A DNA stretch of 64,000 bases from Halomonas urumqiensis (GTDB lineage: Bacteria; Pseudomonadota; Gammaproteobacteria; Pseudomonadales; Halomonadaceae): NCBI RefSeq assembly GCF_003028575.1, contig NZ_PYUD01000001.1:1426001-1490000 (forward strand). Reading direction: 5' to 3'. Below are positions 1 to 10,606 of this stretch, one piece after another (the first letter of the stretch is position 1; each line of letters opens with the position of its first letter). A program made the translations under genes and the position numbers. The notes beneath the pieces are model-generated. The model was not told where the DNA came from. It made no database searches and saw nothing but the letters and a program-made list of their open reading frames with translations.

Positions 1-154
1 GTGGTGGAGGCGTAAGGGCGTCTGGTGACAAGCACATCAATCAGCCCGCTGCCCATGGTTCCCCCGGAGTGGTATGATGTTGCGCTGTTATGGCGCGACC
101 CGCCTTTCCGGGGTGGTGCGCCAACCTGTTGCAGCGCAAAGGATTCGACGACCC

Positions 155-2899
155 ATGGGTGACATCGCCAGAGAGATTCTGCCAGTCAACATCGAGGACG
201 AACTGAAGCAGTCGTACCTCGATTACGCGATGAGCGTGATCATTGGCCGTGCGCTGCCGGACGTGCGTGATGGCCTGAAGCCGGTACACCGGCGTGTATT
301 GTTTGCCATGCACGAGCTCGGCAACGACTGGAACAAGCCTTACAAGAAGTCTGCCCGTGTGGTGGGTGATGTCATCGGTAAGTATCACCCGCATGGTGAC
401 AGTGCCGTCTACGACACCATCGTGCGTATGGCGCAGCATTTCTCGATGCGCCACGTGCTCGTCGACGGTCAGGGCAATTTCGGTTCCATCGACGGCGACA
501 ATGCCGCCGCGATGCGTTACACCGAGGTGCGCATGGCGCGGCTGGCCCATGAGCTGCTGGCCGACCTCGAGAAGGATACCGTCGATTGGGTCGACAACTA
601 CGACGGCACCGAACGTATTCCGGATGTGCTGCCCACCAAGGTGCCGAACCTGCTGATCAACGGCTCCTCGGGCATTGCCGTGGGCATGGCCACCAACATC
701 CCGCCCCACAATATGTTCGAAATCATCAACGGCTGCCTGGCGCTGATCGATGATTACACGCTGACCGTCGATGATCTTATGGAGCACATTCCAGGGCCGG
801 ATTTCCCCACCGGGGCGATCATCAATGGCCGTGCCGGTATTCTCCAGGCCTATCGCACCGGGCGTGGCCGTATCTATGTTCGTGCCTGTCACACCATCGA
901 GCACGATGACAAGTCGGGTCGCGACCATATCATCGTCAGCGAGCTTCCCTACCAGGTGAACAAGGCGCGCTTGATCGAGAAGATCGCCGAGCTGGTCAAG
1001 GAGAAGAAGATCGAGGGCATCGCCGAGCTGCGCGATGAGTCCGACAAGGACGGCCTGCGCGTGGTGATCGAGGTCAAGCGCGGCGAAAGCGGCGACGTGG
1101 TGGTCAACAACCTGTTTGCCCAGACCCAGTTGCAGACGGTATTCGGCATCAACATGGTGGCCATCGAGGATGGCCAGCCGCGCACCTTGAATCTCAAGGA
1201 AGTGCTCGAGGCGTTCATTCGCCATCGCCGTGAAGTGGTGACCCGACGGACCCTGTTCGAACTCAAGAAGGCCCGCGAGCGCGGCCACATTCTCGAGGGT
1301 CTGGCGGTCGCTATTTCCAACATCGACGAGGTGATCGAGCTGATCAAGGCCTCGCCGAATGCGGCCGAAGCCAAGCAACGACTGCTCGACAGGACCTGGC
1401 AGCCGGGGCAGGTCACGAACATGCTGGAGCGTGCCGGTGCCACCTCGTGCAAGCCAGAGGATCTCGAAGAGGGATTCGGGCTCGACCCGGTCGGTGGCGA
1501 ATACCGCCTGTCACCGGCCCAGGCCCAGGCGATTCTCGAGCTTCGCTTGCACCGTCTTACCGGGCTCGAGACCGAGAAGTTGCTCGATGAGTACCTCTCG
1601 ATTCTCGAGCGCATCGCCGAGTTGATGGAGATCCTCGCCTCTAGCGACCGGCTGCTCGAGGTGATCCGCGAGGAGCTGATCGCCGTGCGTGACCAGTTCG
1701 GCGACAAGCGTCGCACCGAGATTCAGGCCAGCCACCTCGACCTCTCCATGGAGGATCTGATCGCCGAGGAGGACATGGTGGTCACGGTGTCCCGTTCCGG
1801 CTACGCCAAGACCCAGCCGCTTTCCGATTATCAGGCCCAGCGCCGTGGTGGTCGCGGCAAGTCGGCGACGTCGATGAAGGATGAGGATGTCATCGAGCAT
1901 CTGCTCGTGGCCTCGACCCACGACACCGTGCTGCTGTTCTCCAACCGCGGCAAGGTGTACTGGCTCAAGGTCTACGAGATGCCCAATGCCAGCCGTGGTT
2001 CCCGGGGCAAGCCGCTGGTCAATATGCTGCCGCTGGAAGAGGGCGAGGCGATCAATGCCATCCTGCCGGTGCGCGAGTATGACCCGGAAAGCTACATCTT
2101 CTTCGCCACCGCCAAGGGCACCGTCAAGCGCACCAGCCTTGAACAGTTCTCGCGGCCAAGAAGCGTTGGCCTGATTGCCATCGATCTTGAGGAGGGAGAC
2201 CGCCTGGTGGGTGCTGCCATCACCTCCGGTTCCGACCACGCCATGCTGCTGTCTTCCAACGGCAAGGCGATCCGTTTCGAAGAGGGCAATGTGCGCGCCA
2301 TGGGCCGTACCGCACGTGGCGTGCGTGGCATGCGCCTGCAGGGCGGCGCCGAAGTGATCAGCCTGATCATTCCGCAGAGCCAGTTGATCGATGCCAACGC
2401 GGATGTCGAAGCCGAGGTCGATGCGGGTGATGACTCAACGCCCGGTACCGAGAACGGCAACGGTGGGCAGATCTATATCCTCACCGCCAGCGAAAACGGT
2501 TATGGCAAGCGCTCGCGCCTCGAGGAGTTCCCGTTGCGTGGACGCGGTGGCCAGGGCGTGATCGCCATGCAGACCAGTGAGCGCAATGGGTCGCTGGTCG
2601 CCGCCATGCAGGTCTACACCACCGACGAGATGATGCTGATCACCGACCGCGGCACCCTGGTGCGCACGCGGGTCGAAGAGGTCTCGATTACGTCGCGAAA
2701 TACCCAGGGCGTGATGCTGATCCGCCTGGGCAACGACGAGAAGCTGGTCAAGACCGTGCGCGTCGACGAGCCGGAGGAAACCGTTGAGGAAGTGGCGGCG
2801 ACCGACGCCGAATCGGCAGAATCCGCAGAAACGGGGACAGACCCTCATATCGACACCGATTCGTCTGATGATAAGCCAGATGGAGGGGCGGATGAGTAA
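155..2899 (+). CDS. gyrA: DNA gyrase subunit A
   Basis: Encodes the 914-residue breakage-reunion subunit of the type II topoisomerase that introduces negative supercoils into DNA. The start at 155 is chosen because it gives the family N-terminus ([17 protein letters not shown]), has AAGGA upstream, and places landmark residues at E. coli numbering: Ser83 and Asp87 of the quinolone-resistance region, and catalytic Tyr122 in [10 protein letters not shown]. An in-frame ATG at 74 would add 27 unconserved residues. The GyrA-box QRRGGRGK is present near residue 575, followed by the beta-pinwheel C-terminal domain. The acidic tail after about residue 880 ends inside a repeat (GGGGACAGACCC element and a 55-bp duplication), so the last roughly 25 residues are probably repeat-derived. 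Ser83 and Asp87 are the drug-sensitive type. Confidence 0.98.
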   Translation: MGDIAREILPVNIEDELKQSYLDYAMSVIIGRALPDVRDGLKPVHRRVLFAMHELGNDWNKPYKKSARVVGDVIGKYHPHGDSAVYDTIVRMAQHFSMRHVLVDGQGNFGSIDGDNAAAMRYTEVRMARLAHELLADLEKDTVDWVDNYDGTERIPDVLPTKVPNLLINGSSGIAVGMATNIPPHNMFEIINGCLALIDDYTLTVDDLMEHIPGPDFPTGAIINGRAGILQAYRTGRGRIYVRACHTIEHDDKSGRDHIIVSELPYQVNKARLIEKIAELVKEKKIEGIAELRDESDKDGLRVVIEVKRGESGDVVVNNLFAQTQLQTVFGINMVAIEDGQPRTLNLKEVLEAFIRHRREVVTRRTLFELKKARERGHILEGLAVAISNIDEVIELIKASPNAAEAKQRLLDRTWQPGQVTNMLERAGATSCKPEDLEEGFGLDPVGGEYRLSPAQAQAILELRLHRLTGLETEKLLDEYLSILERIAELMEILASSDRLLEVIREELIAVRDQFGDKRRTEIQASHLDLSMEDLIAEEDMVVTVSRSGYAKTQPLSDYQAQRRGGRGKSATSMKDEDVIEHLLVASTHDTVLLFSNRGKVYWLKVYEMPNASRGSRGKPLVNMLPLEEGEAINAILPVREYDPESYIFFATAKGTVKRTSLEQFSRPRSVGLIAIDLEEGDRLVGAAITSGSDHAMLLSSNGKAIRFEEGNVRAMGRTARGVRGMRLQGGAEVISLIIPQSQLIDANADVEAEVDAGDDSTPGTENGNGGQIYILTASENGYGKRSRLEEFPLRGRGGQGVIAMQTSERNGSLVAAMQVYTTDEMMLITDRGTLVRTRVEEVSITSRNTQGVMLIRLGNDEKLVKTVRVDEPEETVEEVAATDAESAESAETGTDPHIDTDSSDDKPDGGADE

Positions 2900-2987
2900 G
2901 AATGGAAATGGGGGTCTGTCCCCGATTCGCCAGAATGGAGGGGCGGATGAGTAAGAATGGAAATGGGGGTCTGTCCCCGATTCGCCA
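2833..2987. repeat. REP-like repeat with 55-bp tandem duplication at gyrA/serC junction
   Basis: The 55 bases at 2881-2935 are repeated almost perfectly at 2936-2987. Each copy carries an SD-like GGAGGGG, the string GATGAGTAAG (gyrA stop overlapping an ATG) and GGGGTCTGTCCCC. An inverted copy, GGGGACAGACCC, lies at 2833-2844, giving a 12-bp inverted pair with 2911-2923. The first-copy ATG (2892) opens a 20-codon frame ending at 2954, just past the serC start at 2947. The motif resembles dispersed REP/RAYT-type palindromes; that assignment is an inference. Confidence 0.85.
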
Positions 2988-4080
2988 CCATAACTTCTGC
3001 GCCGGCCCCGCTGCACTGCCCACGGCGGTGCTGGAACGCGCGCGAGACGAGCTGCTCGATTACCATGGCCTTGGGCTTTCAGTCATGGAGATGAGCCACC
3101 GCGCGGCTGAGTACGTGGCGATCGCCGAGAAGGCCGAGTCTGACTTGCGCGAGTTGCTGGCGATTCCAGCCAACTACAAGGTGCTGTTTACCCAGGGGGG
3201 CGCGACCCAGCAGTTCGCGGCGGTGCCTTTCAACCTGCTGGGCGCGGGCGGGCGCGCCAACTTCGTGACCACCGGCATCTGGTCCAACAAGGCCCTGGCC
3301 GAAGCTGATCATCTGTTTGGCGATTCCCGAGTGGCGGCCAGCAGCGAGGCCAACGGCCATGTGGCGGTGCCTCGCCCGCGTGACATCGTGCTGTCAGACG
3401 ATGCCGCCTATCTGCATTACACCGCCAACGAGACCATTGGCGGGCTTGAGTTCGACTATATCCCGGACGCCCGCCGCCCCGATGGCAGCGATGTGCCGCT
3501 GGTATGCGACCTGTCCTCGTCGATTCTGTCCGGCCCGCTGGATGTCTCGAAGTTCGGTGTGATCTACGCCGGTGCACAGAAGAATATCGGCCCGGCGGGA
3601 TTGGTTGTGGTGATTGTGCGCGACGACCTGCTCGACCGCGCCCGTGACGACATGCCGTCACTGTTCAGTTATCAGGCGCTCAGCGATGCGGGCTCGATGA
3701 TCAATACGCCGGCTACCTACAGCTGGTATCTGGCGGGCCTGGTATTCGAATGGTTGAAGGATGACATCGGTGGGCTTGGCGCCATGGATATCATCAACCA
3801 GCGCAAGGCTGACAAGCTCTATGCGGCCATCGATGCCAGCGACTTCTATTCGAATCCGATCGCGCCGCTCAACCGCTCGCGCATGAACGTACCCTTCGTG
3901 CTGGCCGATTCACGGCTCGACAAGCGCTTCCTCGCGGAGTCCGAGGCGGCGGGGCTGCTGAACCTCAAGGGGCATCGCAGCGTCGGCGGCATGCGCGCAA
4001 GCCTCTATAATGCGGTGCCCGAAGCGGCGGTGAATGCGCTGGTCGATTTCATGGCGGATTTCGAGCAACGCAACGGTTGA
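2947..4080 (+). CDS. serC: Phosphoserine aminotransferase
   Basis: PLP-dependent class V aminotransferase converting 3-phosphohydroxypyruvate and glutamate to 3-phosphoserine in serine biosynthesis. It may also act in pyridoxine synthesis. The 377-residue product shows the family opening HHNFCAGPAALPTAVL, the PLP-lysine region VIYAGAQKNIGPAG and the C-terminal HRSVGGMRASLYNA. The start at 2947 has an ideal SD (GGAGGGG, 2938-2944). An upstream in-frame ATG at 2902 lies in the duplicated repeat. About 13 N-terminal residues ([13 protein letters not shown]) are repeat-encoded, explaining a length slightly above the usual 360. It sits downstream of gyrA and upstream of pheA, as in Pseudomonas. 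Confidence 0.96.
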   Translation: MSKNGNGGLSPIRHHNFCAGPAALPTAVLERARDELLDYHGLGLSVMEMSHRAAEYVAIAEKAESDLRELLAIPANYKVLFTQGGATQQFAAVPFNLLGAGGRANFVTTGIWSNKALAEADHLFGDSRVAASSEANGHVAVPRPRDIVLSDDAAYLHYTANETIGGLEFDYIPDARRPDGSDVPLVCDLSSSILSGPLDVSKFGVIYAGAQKNIGPAGLVVVIVRDDLLDRARDDMPSLFSYQALSDAGSMINTPATYSWYLAGLVFEWLKDDIGGLGAMDIINQRKADKLYAAIDASDFYSNPIAPLNRSRMNVPFVLADSRLDKRFLAESEAAGLLNLKGHRSVGGMRASLYNAVPEAAVNALVDFMADFEQRNG

Positions 4081-4107
4081 GGGCTACGGGCCACGAGCTA
4101 CGGGCTA

Positions 4108-4207
4108 AGCGGCGCAGGGGACAGGGTGTAGCGGACATCTTTTTCAGGGATGAAAAAGTTAGCGCCCAGGGAGGGGTCCACAGCGTGTCCGCTTAAGCCC
4201 TGTCGCC
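4108..4207. repeat. Intergenic inverted-repeat element (MITE-like)
   Basis: The serC-pheA gap holds an element with imperfect inverted arms at 4117-4137 and 4186-4207 (shared core AGCGGACA and GACAGGG). Inside is a perfect 8-bp hairpin, CTTTTTCA at 4139-4146 and TGAAAAAG at 4151-4158. The 21 bases 4108-4128 recur exactly, reverse-complemented, at 20639-20659. The flanking 4081-4107 is a decayed GGGCTACG/AGCTACGG direct repeat. No coding potential is seen. Confidence 0.7.
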
Positions 4208-4271
4208 GACTAGCCGCGGGATGCGAGTTGCGGCCAAAGGCTTGGATTTATGACCATTTCAGGGGACAAGC

Positions 4272-5372
4272 ATGAGTGACACCCCCAATGCACCTGTCGA
4301 TCTGGATGCGCTGCGTCGGCGCATCGATGAACTCGACGGTGAGATACTTAAGCTCATCAACGAGCGGGCCGACTGCGCCCAGCGCGTTGCCCATGTCAAG
4401 CTTGCTGAAGACGCCGATGCGGTGTTCTATCGGCCAGAGCGTGAGGCCCAGGTGTTGCGCCGCATCATGGCGCTCAACCAGGGTCCGCTGGACAGCGAGG
4501 AAGTCGCCCGCCTGTTCCGTGAAATCATGTCGGCGTGCCTGGCGCTGGAGCAGCCTGTCAAGGTTGCCTACCTTGGGCCGGAGGGTACCTTTACCCAGCA
4601 GGCCGCGCTCAAGCACTTCGGTGAGAGTGCGGTGAGCCTACCCATGGCGGCGATCGACGAGGTGTTCCGTGAGGTCGAGGCGGGTGCCGTCAACTATGGC
4701 GTGGTGCCGGTCGAGAACTCCACCGAGGGCGTGGTCAACCACACCCTGGATTCGTTCATCGATTCATCGCTCGGCATCTGCGGCGAAGTGGTGCTACGCA
4801 TTCATCATCACCTGTTGGTGGGGGAAACCACGCGTCGCGACAAGGTCTCGCGCATCTACTCCCACCCGCAATCGTTCGCGCAGTGCCGCAAGTGGCTCGA
4901 TGCCCATTTCCCGCATGCCGAACGTGTGCCAGTGTCGTCCAACGCCGAGGCCGCGCGGCTGGTCAAGACCGAGTGGCATAGCGCCGCCATCGCCGGCGAC
5001 ATGGCCGCCAAGCTTTATGACCTGACGCGGCTGGCGGAGAAGATCGAGGATCGTCCGGACAATTCCACGCGCTTTTTGATCATCGGCCATCAGGACGTGC
5101 CGATGTGCGGAGAAGACAAGACCTCGATCATCGTGGCCATGCGCAACCAGCCGGGTGCGCTGCATGATCTTCTCGAGCCCTTCCACCGCCATCAGGTCGA
5201 CATGACCCGCCTGGAAACACGACCCTCGCGTAGTGGTGTGTGGAATTACGTGTTCTTCATCGACTTCAAGGGACATCGTGACGAGCCCCGTGTGGCTGCA
5301 CTGCTCGACGAAGTGCGGCTACGTGCCTCCGAACTCAAGGTGCTGGGCTCCTACCCCCAGGGGGTGCTCTAG
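4272..5372 (+). CDS. pheA: Chorismate mutase / prephenate dehydratase (P-protein)
   Basis: Bifunctional 366-residue enzyme of phenylalanine biosynthesis: chorismate to prephenate, then to phenylpyruvate. An AroQ-type chorismate mutase domain occupies about residues 8-90 (LDALRRRIDELDGEILKLI). The dehydratase domain follows (KVAYLGPEGTFTQQAA; catalytic NSTRF near residue 270), then a C-terminal ACT domain with GALH and the LETRPSR phenylalanine-binding signature, so feedback inhibition is expected. The ATG at 4272 follows AGGGGAC. It lies two bases upstream of tyrA-aroA and is probably co-transcribed with it. Confidence 0.97.
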   Translation: MSDTPNAPVDLDALRRRIDELDGEILKLINERADCAQRVAHVKLAEDADAVFYRPEREAQVLRRIMALNQGPLDSEEVARLFREIMSACLALEQPVKVAYLGPEGTFTQQAALKHFGESAVSLPMAAIDEVFREVEAGAVNYGVVPVENSTEGVVNHTLDSFIDSSLGICGEVVLRIHHHLLVGETTRRDKVSRIYSHPQSFAQCRKWLDAHFPHAERVPVSSNAEAARLVKTEWHSAAIAGDMAAKLYDLTRLAEKIEDRPDNSTRFLIIGHQDVPMCGEDKTSIIVAMRNQPGALHDLLEPFHRHQVDMTRLETRPSRSGVWNYVFFIDFKGHRDEPRVAALLDEVRLRASELKVLGSYPQGVL

Positions 5373-5374
5373 GC

Positions 5375-7672
5375 ATGTTGCGCCGAGCAACACACCCAGT
5401 GGCGGAGTCACGCATTCTGATCGTCGGGCTCGGCTTGATTGGTGGTTCGCTAGCGGCGGGGCTTCGGGCGGCAGGATATGTGGGCCCAATCGCGGGCTGC
5501 GACCCGGATCCCGACGAGATCGCCCTGGGTATCGAGATGGGCGTGATCGATGAAGGCGATACGCGACTCGAGGCGGTGATCGATTCGGCTTCGATGATTG
5601 TCCTGGCGGTGCCGGTGCTGGCGATGGAGTCGGTGATGGGGGAACTCTCGCCGCTGTTGCCACGTGCCACTGCTGATGTGGTGATCACCGATGTCGGCAG
5701 CACCAAGGCGGCCATTCGCGATGTCGCCCGAAAGGTGTTCGGCCGAGTGCCTGCCAACCTGGTGCTTGGCCATCCCATCGCTGGCTCCGAAAAAAGTGGC
5801 GTGGCGGCCGCCAATCCCGAGCTCTACGCGCGGCACAAGGTCATCATTACTCCCGAGCCGGACACCGATCCTGTGGCGATGGCCCGCGTGCGGGCGATCT
5901 GGCAGGCGTGCGACGCCGACGTTCTGGAGATGGATGTGGCGCGCCATGACGAAGTGCTTGCGCGCACCAGTCACCTGCCGCACCTGCTGGCCTTTTCGCT
6001 TGTCGATACCCTGGCCCGACAGGACGAGCGCCTGGAGATCTTTCGCTATGCGGCGGGTGGCTTTCGTGACTTCACCCGGATTGCCGGCAGCGACCCGGTG
6101 ATGTGGCGCGATATCTTCGTTGCCAATCGTGACGCGGTGCTGGCCTCGCTCGATGACTTCGAGAACGGCGTCGCCCGGCTCCGCCAGGCGGTGGAGAGTG
6201 GCGACGCCGATGCCATGCTGGCGATCTTCTCGCGTGCCAGTCACGCGCGGCACTATTTTGAATCCCTGCTCAACCAGACCAGTTATCAGGCGGAATACCA
6301 CATGCAACAACACGGCAAGCTGCGCTACCGGGTCACCCCCGGTGGTGGTGTGAACGGCCGCATTCGCGTGCCGGGTGACAAGTCGATCTCCCACCGTTCG
6401 ATCATGCTCGGCGCGCTTGCCGAAGGCGTGACCGAGGTGAAGGGCTTTCTCGAAGGCGAGGATAGCCTGGCGACCCTGCAGGCGTTTCGCGAGATGGGTG
6501 TTGCCATCGAGGGGCCGCACCAGGGGCGGGTCACCATCCACGGTGTCGGCATGCACGGACTGAAAGCGCCGTCCGGCCCGCTTTACGTCGGCAATGCCGG
6601 TACCGCCATGCGCCTGTTCTCGGGGCTTCTTGCAGGGCAGGCCTTCGATACCGAACTCACCGGCGATACCTCGCTGACCAAGCGGCCCATGGGGCGGGTC
6701 GCCGACCCGTTGCGTACCATGGGCGCCGAGATCGAGACCGCCGAGGGCGGCAGGCCGCCGCTCAGGATCAAGGGTGACCGCGCGCTGACCGGCATCACCT
6801 ATGACATGCCGATGGCCAGTGCCCAGGTGAAATCCTGCCTGTTGCTGGCTGGTTTGTACGCCAAGGGCGAAACCCGCGTGCGTGAGCCGGCGCCAACCCG
6901 CGACCACACCGAGCGCATGCTGACGGGCTTTGGCTATGACGTTCAGCGCGACGGCGATACCTGCTGGCTGACGGGTGGTGGCAAGCTGACCGCCGCCCCC
7001 ATCGATGTACCCTCGGATATCTCGTCCGCCACGTTTTTCCTCGTCGCAGCGGCCATTACGCCGGGTTCCGACCTGGTGCTGGAGCATGTCGGCATCAATC
7101 CCACCCGTGTCGGTGTGATCAACATTCTCAAGCTGATGGGGGCCGACCTCACACTCTCCAACGAACACGAGGTGGGGGGGGAGCCGGTTGCCGATCTGCA
7201 TATTCGCTATACGCCGCTCAAGGGCATCGACATTCCGGTGGATCAGGTGCCGCTGGCCATCGACGAGTTTCCGGCGCTGTTCGTTGCCGCCGCCAATGCT
7301 GAGGGAACAACGCGGCTTCGTGGTGCGGAGGAGCTTCGCGTCAAGGAGTCCGACCGCCTGCAGGCCATGGCCGATGGTCTCGGTGAGCTCGGTGTCGAGA
7401 ACACCCTGTTCGAAGATGGCATCGACATCGTCGGGCGTCGCCCGGGCGAGGCCGCTGAGGGCCCGAGCTACGGTGGCGGACATATCGATAGCCTCGGTGA
7501 TCACCGCATTGCCATGGCGTTTGCCATCGCCGCACTCAGGGCCAGTGGCGAGATCGTCATCGACGACTGCGCCAATGTCGCCACGTCTTTCCCCGGCTTT
7601 ATCGACCTAGCCCGCAAGGTCGGGTTGTCGCTTGCCGAGGAGGCGGAAGACGGCGACGGGGAGGGCGCATGA
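5375..7672 (+). CDS. Fused prephenate dehydrogenase / EPSP synthase
   Basis: A 765-residue fusion. Residues about 12-295 form an NAD(P)-dependent prephenate dehydrogenase (TyrA) with Rossmann motif [10 protein letters not shown] and [12 protein letters not shown]. Residues about 310-760 form 5-enolpyruvylshikimate-3-phosphate synthase (AroA) with [18 protein letters not shown], the [12 protein letters not shown] loop and [14 protein letters not shown]. It therefore supplies two separate steps of aromatic amino-acid synthesis: chorismate-precursor formation and the tyrosine branch. The same fusion is known in Pseudomonas and Halomonas. The frame is uninterrupted. Its stop overlaps the cmk start by four bases (ATGA). 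Confidence 0.96.
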   Translation: MLRRATHPVAESRILIVGLGLIGGSLAAGLRAAGYVGPIAGCDPDPDEIALGIEMGVIDEGDTRLEAVIDSASMIVLAVPVLAMESVMGELSPLLPRATADVVITDVGSTKAAIRDVARKVFGRVPANLVLGHPIAGSEKSGVAAANPELYARHKVIITPEPDTDPVAMARVRAIWQACDADVLEMDVARHDEVLARTSHLPHLLAFSLVDTLARQDERLEIFRYAAGGFRDFTRIAGSDPVMWRDIFVANRDAVLASLDDFENGVARLRQAVESGDADAMLAIFSRASHARHYFESLLNQTSYQAEYHMQQHGKLRYRVTPGGGVNGRIRVPGDKSISHRSIMLGALAEGVTEVKGFLEGEDSLATLQAFREMGVAIEGPHQGRVTIHGVGMHGLKAPSGPLYVGNAGTAMRLFSGLLAGQAFDTELTGDTSLTKRPMGRVADPLRTMGAEIETAEGGRPPLRIKGDRALTGITYDMPMASAQVKSCLLLAGLYAKGETRVREPAPTRDHTERMLTGFGYDVQRDGDTCWLTGGGKLTAAPIDVPSDISSATFFLVAAAITPGSDLVLEHVGINPTRVGVINILKLMGADLTLSNEHEVGGEPVADLHIRYTPLKGIDIPVDQVPLAIDEFPALFVAAANAEGTTRLRGAEELRVKESDRLQAMADGLGELGVENTLFEDGIDIVGRRPGEAAEGPSYGGGHIDSLGDHRIAMAFAIAALRASGEIVIDDCANVATSFPGFIDLARKVGLSLAEEAEDGDGEGA

Positions 7673-8364
7673 GCGAGGTCGCGACGGCCCCGGTGATGAC
7701 CATCGATGGCCCCGGTGGTGCGGGCAAGGGCACCATCAGCCGCCTGATCGCCGAACGTCTGGGCTGGCATCTGCTCGATAGCGGGGCGCTCTATCGCCTG
7801 ACGGCCTTGGCCGCCGGCAAGCATGACGTGGCGCTTGATGATGAAGCGGCCCTGGCGGAAGTGGCGGCGAATCTCGACGTGGTGTTCCTCGCCGAGGGTG
7901 GCGCCACCACGGTGCTGCTCGAGGGCAGCGATGCGACGACGGCGATTCGCACTGAGCAAGTCGGCGATGCGGCGTCTCGGGTGGCCGCCTTGCCGGCGGT
8001 TCGTCAGGCGCTGTTACAGCGTCAGCGCGACTTCCAGAACCCCCCGGGGCTGGTGGCCGATGGTCGTGACATGGGTACGGTAGTGTTCATTGATGCGCCG
8101 CTGAAGATATTCCTCACCGCCAGTGCCCAGGAGCGTGCCCATCGACGCCATCTGCAGTTGCGGGAAGCCGGGGTGGATGCTAGTCTATCGAGTCTTTTAA
8201 AGGAGATTCAGGCGCGCGATGCACGCGATATGCAGCGCAGCGTGGCCCCGCTCAAGCCGGCAGACGATGCCATCACGCTTGACACCACGCGCCTGACGAT
8301 ACCGGAAGTGGTGAATCGTCTGACGGAATTGCTGGCCGAGCGTGGTCTGACTTCCGTCATTTGA
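7669..8364 (+). CDS. cmk: Cytidylate kinase
   Basis: Phosphorylates CMP and dCMP with ATP, recycling pyrimidine nucleotides. The 231-residue protein has the P-loop GPGGAGKGT at residues 14-22, [12 protein letters not shown] (CMP-binding region), [12 protein letters not shown] and the lid sequence [13 protein letters not shown]. Length matches E. coli Cmk (227). The start overlaps the tyrA-aroA stop (ATGA), indicating translational coupling. rpsA follows after 214 bases. Confidence 0.97.
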   Translation: MSEVATAPVMTIDGPGGAGKGTISRLIAERLGWHLLDSGALYRLTALAAGKHDVALDDEAALAEVAANLDVVFLAEGGATTVLLEGSDATTAIRTEQVGDAASRVAALPAVRQALLQRQRDFQNPPGLVADGRDMGTVVFIDAPLKIFLTASAQERAHRRHLQLREAGVDASLSSLLKEIQARDARDMQRSVAPLKPADDAITLDTTRLTIPEVVNRLTELLAERGLTSVI

Positions 8365-8422
8365 AACTCCCTTGCGGCGCCCTCGGCAGTATGTCATGAC
8401 GTGGTTTGGCACCTTATGGAAG

Positions 8423-8448
8423 TAAGGTTTAGGAATAAGGTTTAGGAA
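8423..8448. repeat. Perfect 13-bp tandem repeat upstream of rpsA
   Basis: TAAGGTTTAGGAA occurs twice back-to-back in the 214-base cmk-rpsA gap, which should hold the rpsA promoter and leader. A second small duplication, CGAACCAG with period 10, follows at 8461-8478. No convincing promoter hexamers were identified. Confidence 0.75.
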
Positions 8449-8578
8449 ATTGCCGTGAGCCGAACCAGGTCGAACCAGCGCCAACATCTCCGGGGGTTTG
8501 GTAAATAAGGCCCGCACTCGCTGGTGGTGCGGAGGAAGCGGCGACAGCTGCACTTGACTATGATCACGTAGGAACACC

Positions 8579-10255
8579 ATGAGCGAAAGCTTTGCTGAAC
8601 TGTTTGAACAATCCCTCCAGGACATCAACATGGAGCCCGGCGCCATCGTCGTGGCCCAGGTTGTCGACATCGAAGGTGACTGGGTCACCGTCAATGCCGG
8701 GTTGAAGTCCGAAGGTCAGATCCCCTCGGCACAGTTCCGTGACGATAACGGTGAACTGACCATCGCCATCGGCGACGAAGTGCATGTTGCCCTGGAAGCC
8801 GTCGAAGACGGTTTCGGCGAGACCCGTCTCTCCCGCGAGAAGGCCAAGCGTGCCGAGGCGTGGAAGATTCTGGAAGCAGCATTCGAGAAGGATGAGATCG
8901 TCAAGGGTGTGATCAACGGTAAGGTCAAGGGCGGCTTCACCGTCGATGTCGACTCCATCCGTGCCTTCCTGCCCGGTTCCCTGGTCGATGTGCGCCCGGT
9001 TCGTGATACCGCGCACCTCGAGAACAAGGAACTCGACTTTAAGGTCATCAAGCTCGATCCCAAGCGCAACAACGTGGTGGTGTCCCGCCGCGCCGTGCTC
9101 GAGGCCGAGAACAGTGCCGAGCGCGAAGCGCTGCTGGCGACCCTGCAGGAAGGCCAGCAGATCATCGGTATCGTCAAGAACCTCACCGACTACGGCGCCT
9201 TCGTCGACCTCGGTGGCGTAGACGGCCTGCTGCACATCACCGACATGGCCTGGAAGCGTATCAAGCACCCGAGCGAGATCGTCGCCGTGGGTGACGAGAT
9301 CAACGTCAAGGTCCTCAAGTTCGACCGTGAGCGTAACCGTGTTTCACTCGGTCTGAAGCAGCTGGGCGAGGATCCGTGGGTCAATATCAAGGATCGTTAC
9401 CCGGAAGGCACCAAAGTGCATGCCACCGTCACCAATCTCACCGATTACGGCTGCTTCGCCGAGTTGGAAGAGGGTGTCGAGGGTCTGGTTCACGTCTCCG
9501 AAATGGACTGGACCAACAAGAACATCCATCCGTCCAAGGTCGTTCAGGTCGGTGACGACGTGGACGTCATGGTGCTGGATATCGACGAAGAGCGTCGTCG
9601 TATCTCCCTGGGTATCAAGCAGTGCACCGCCAACCCGTGGGAAACCTTCAGCGGCCAGTACAACAAGGGCGACCGTGTTGCCGGTACCATCAAGTCGATC
9701 ACCGACTTCGGTATCTTCATCGGCCTGGAAGGCGGAATCGATGGTCTGGTCCATCTTTCCGACATCTCCTGGACCGAGACTGGCGAAGAGGCCGTGCGTT
9801 CCTTCAAGAAGGGCGACGAGGCGGAAGCCGTCATCCTGTCCATCGATCCGGAGCGTGAGCGTATCTCGCTGGGTATCAAGCAGCTTGATACTGACCCCGT
9901 CGCCGAGTTCCTGGCCGTCAACGACAAGGGCGCCATCGTGACTGGTCGTGTGGTCGAAGTCGATGCCAAGCAGGCTCAGGTAGAGCTGGCAACCGACGTG
10001 GTGGCCGTGCTCAAGGCCTCCGAGATCAGTGCTGACCGTATCGAAGACGCGCGCAACGTGCTCAACGAAGGTGACAGCGTCGAGGCCCGTATCATCGGTG
10101 TCGACCGCAAGAATCGTCAGATCAACCTCTCCGTCAAGGCCAAGGATCAGGATGACACCCGTCAGAACCTGAAGAAGCTGCGCGAAGAGAGCTCCGAAGT
10201 GGGTGGGCCTACCACCATCGGTGACCTGATCAAGCAGCAGATGGGCCAGGACTGA
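8579..10255 (+). CDS. rpsA: 30S ribosomal protein S1
   Basis: The 558-residue S1 protein binds mRNA on the 30S subunit and promotes initiation on structured leaders. Six S1-type OB-fold repeats can be followed, with recurring patterns such as [45 protein letters not shown] and [22 protein letters not shown]. The start has AGGA upstream and gives the canonical [13 protein letters not shown]. In most relatives ihfB follows rpsA. Here a terminator and an mvaT-like gene follow instead. Confidence 0.98.
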   Translation: MSESFAELFEQSLQDINMEPGAIVVAQVVDIEGDWVTVNAGLKSEGQIPSAQFRDDNGELTIAIGDEVHVALEAVEDGFGETRLSREKAKRAEAWKILEAAFEKDEIVKGVINGKVKGGFTVDVDSIRAFLPGSLVDVRPVRDTAHLENKELDFKVIKLDPKRNNVVVSRRAVLEAENSAEREALLATLQEGQQIIGIVKNLTDYGAFVDLGGVDGLLHITDMAWKRIKHPSEIVAVGDEINVKVLKFDRERNRVSLGLKQLGEDPWVNIKDRYPEGTKVHATVTNLTDYGCFAELEEGVEGLVHVSEMDWTNKNIHPSKVVQVGDDVDVMVLDIDEERRRISLGIKQCTANPWETFSGQYNKGDRVAGTIKSITDFGIFIGLEGGIDGLVHLSDISWTETGEEAVRSFKKGDEAEAVILSIDPERERISLGIKQLDTDPVAEFLAVNDKGAIVTGRVVEVDAKQAQVELATDVVAVLKASEISADRIEDARNVLNEGDSVEARIIGVDRKNRQINLSVKAKDQDDTRQNLKKLREESSEVGGPTTIGDLIKQQMGQD

Positions 10256-10293
10256 TCGGATTTACCGCTTAGCGGCATCTTGATCGTTCGAAA

Positions 10294-10323
10294 GCCGCCA
10301 CCCCTCAGGGGTGGCGGCTTTTT
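10294..10323 (+). terminator. Rho-independent terminator of rpsA
   Basis: Perfect 11-bp GC-rich stem (GCCGCCACCCC at 10294-10304, GGGGTGGCGGC at 10308-10318) with loop TCA and a T-run at 10319-10323, 38 bases after the rpsA stop codon. Confidence 0.93.
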
Positions 10324-10606
10324 CATGGTCACAGGATTTATCCACTTTGTGCGGCGCGTAGACTGTTCAAATACCAGGCCGAGAGCTTTTTTTGGGTTCT
10401 TCAAAGATGTTGAGGGTGCATTTCGCAATTTTGGTACACAGAGGGATTGGGCGATTGCTGAGGCTTTAGTAGACTTGATAATACTGAATGAGTTGCGAGT
10501 TTGGCAGACTTTGGCCACAATGTTGCCATCAACAGGAAGTCACACCATAATACCTGTCGAATTAGTTCTCTTAGCGTCAACAACTGCCATCCAAAAGGAA
10601 ACGTCA
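10324..10606 (+). promoter_or_regulatory. AT-richer leader region of the mvaT-like gene
   Basis: About 280 noncoding bases between the rpsA terminator and the MvaT-like start. The stretch is visibly richer in A/T than its surroundings (T-run at 10388-10394, runs around 10480), as expected for a gene autoregulated by an H-NS-type protein. AAAAGGA at 10593-10599 is the SD. No promoter with two good hexamers could be fixed. Confidence 0.45.

Noticed and set aside
5450..7504. A 684-codon minus-strand frame opposite tyrA-aroA
   Set aside because: No recognisable protein family or SD; the opposite strand holds an intact fused enzyme with correct motifs.
10280..10606. N-terminal extension of the MvaT-like protein
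   Set aside because: The extension would begin upstream of the rpsA terminator stem and translates into unconserved sequence, whereas ATG 10607 has a good SD and the family N-terminus.
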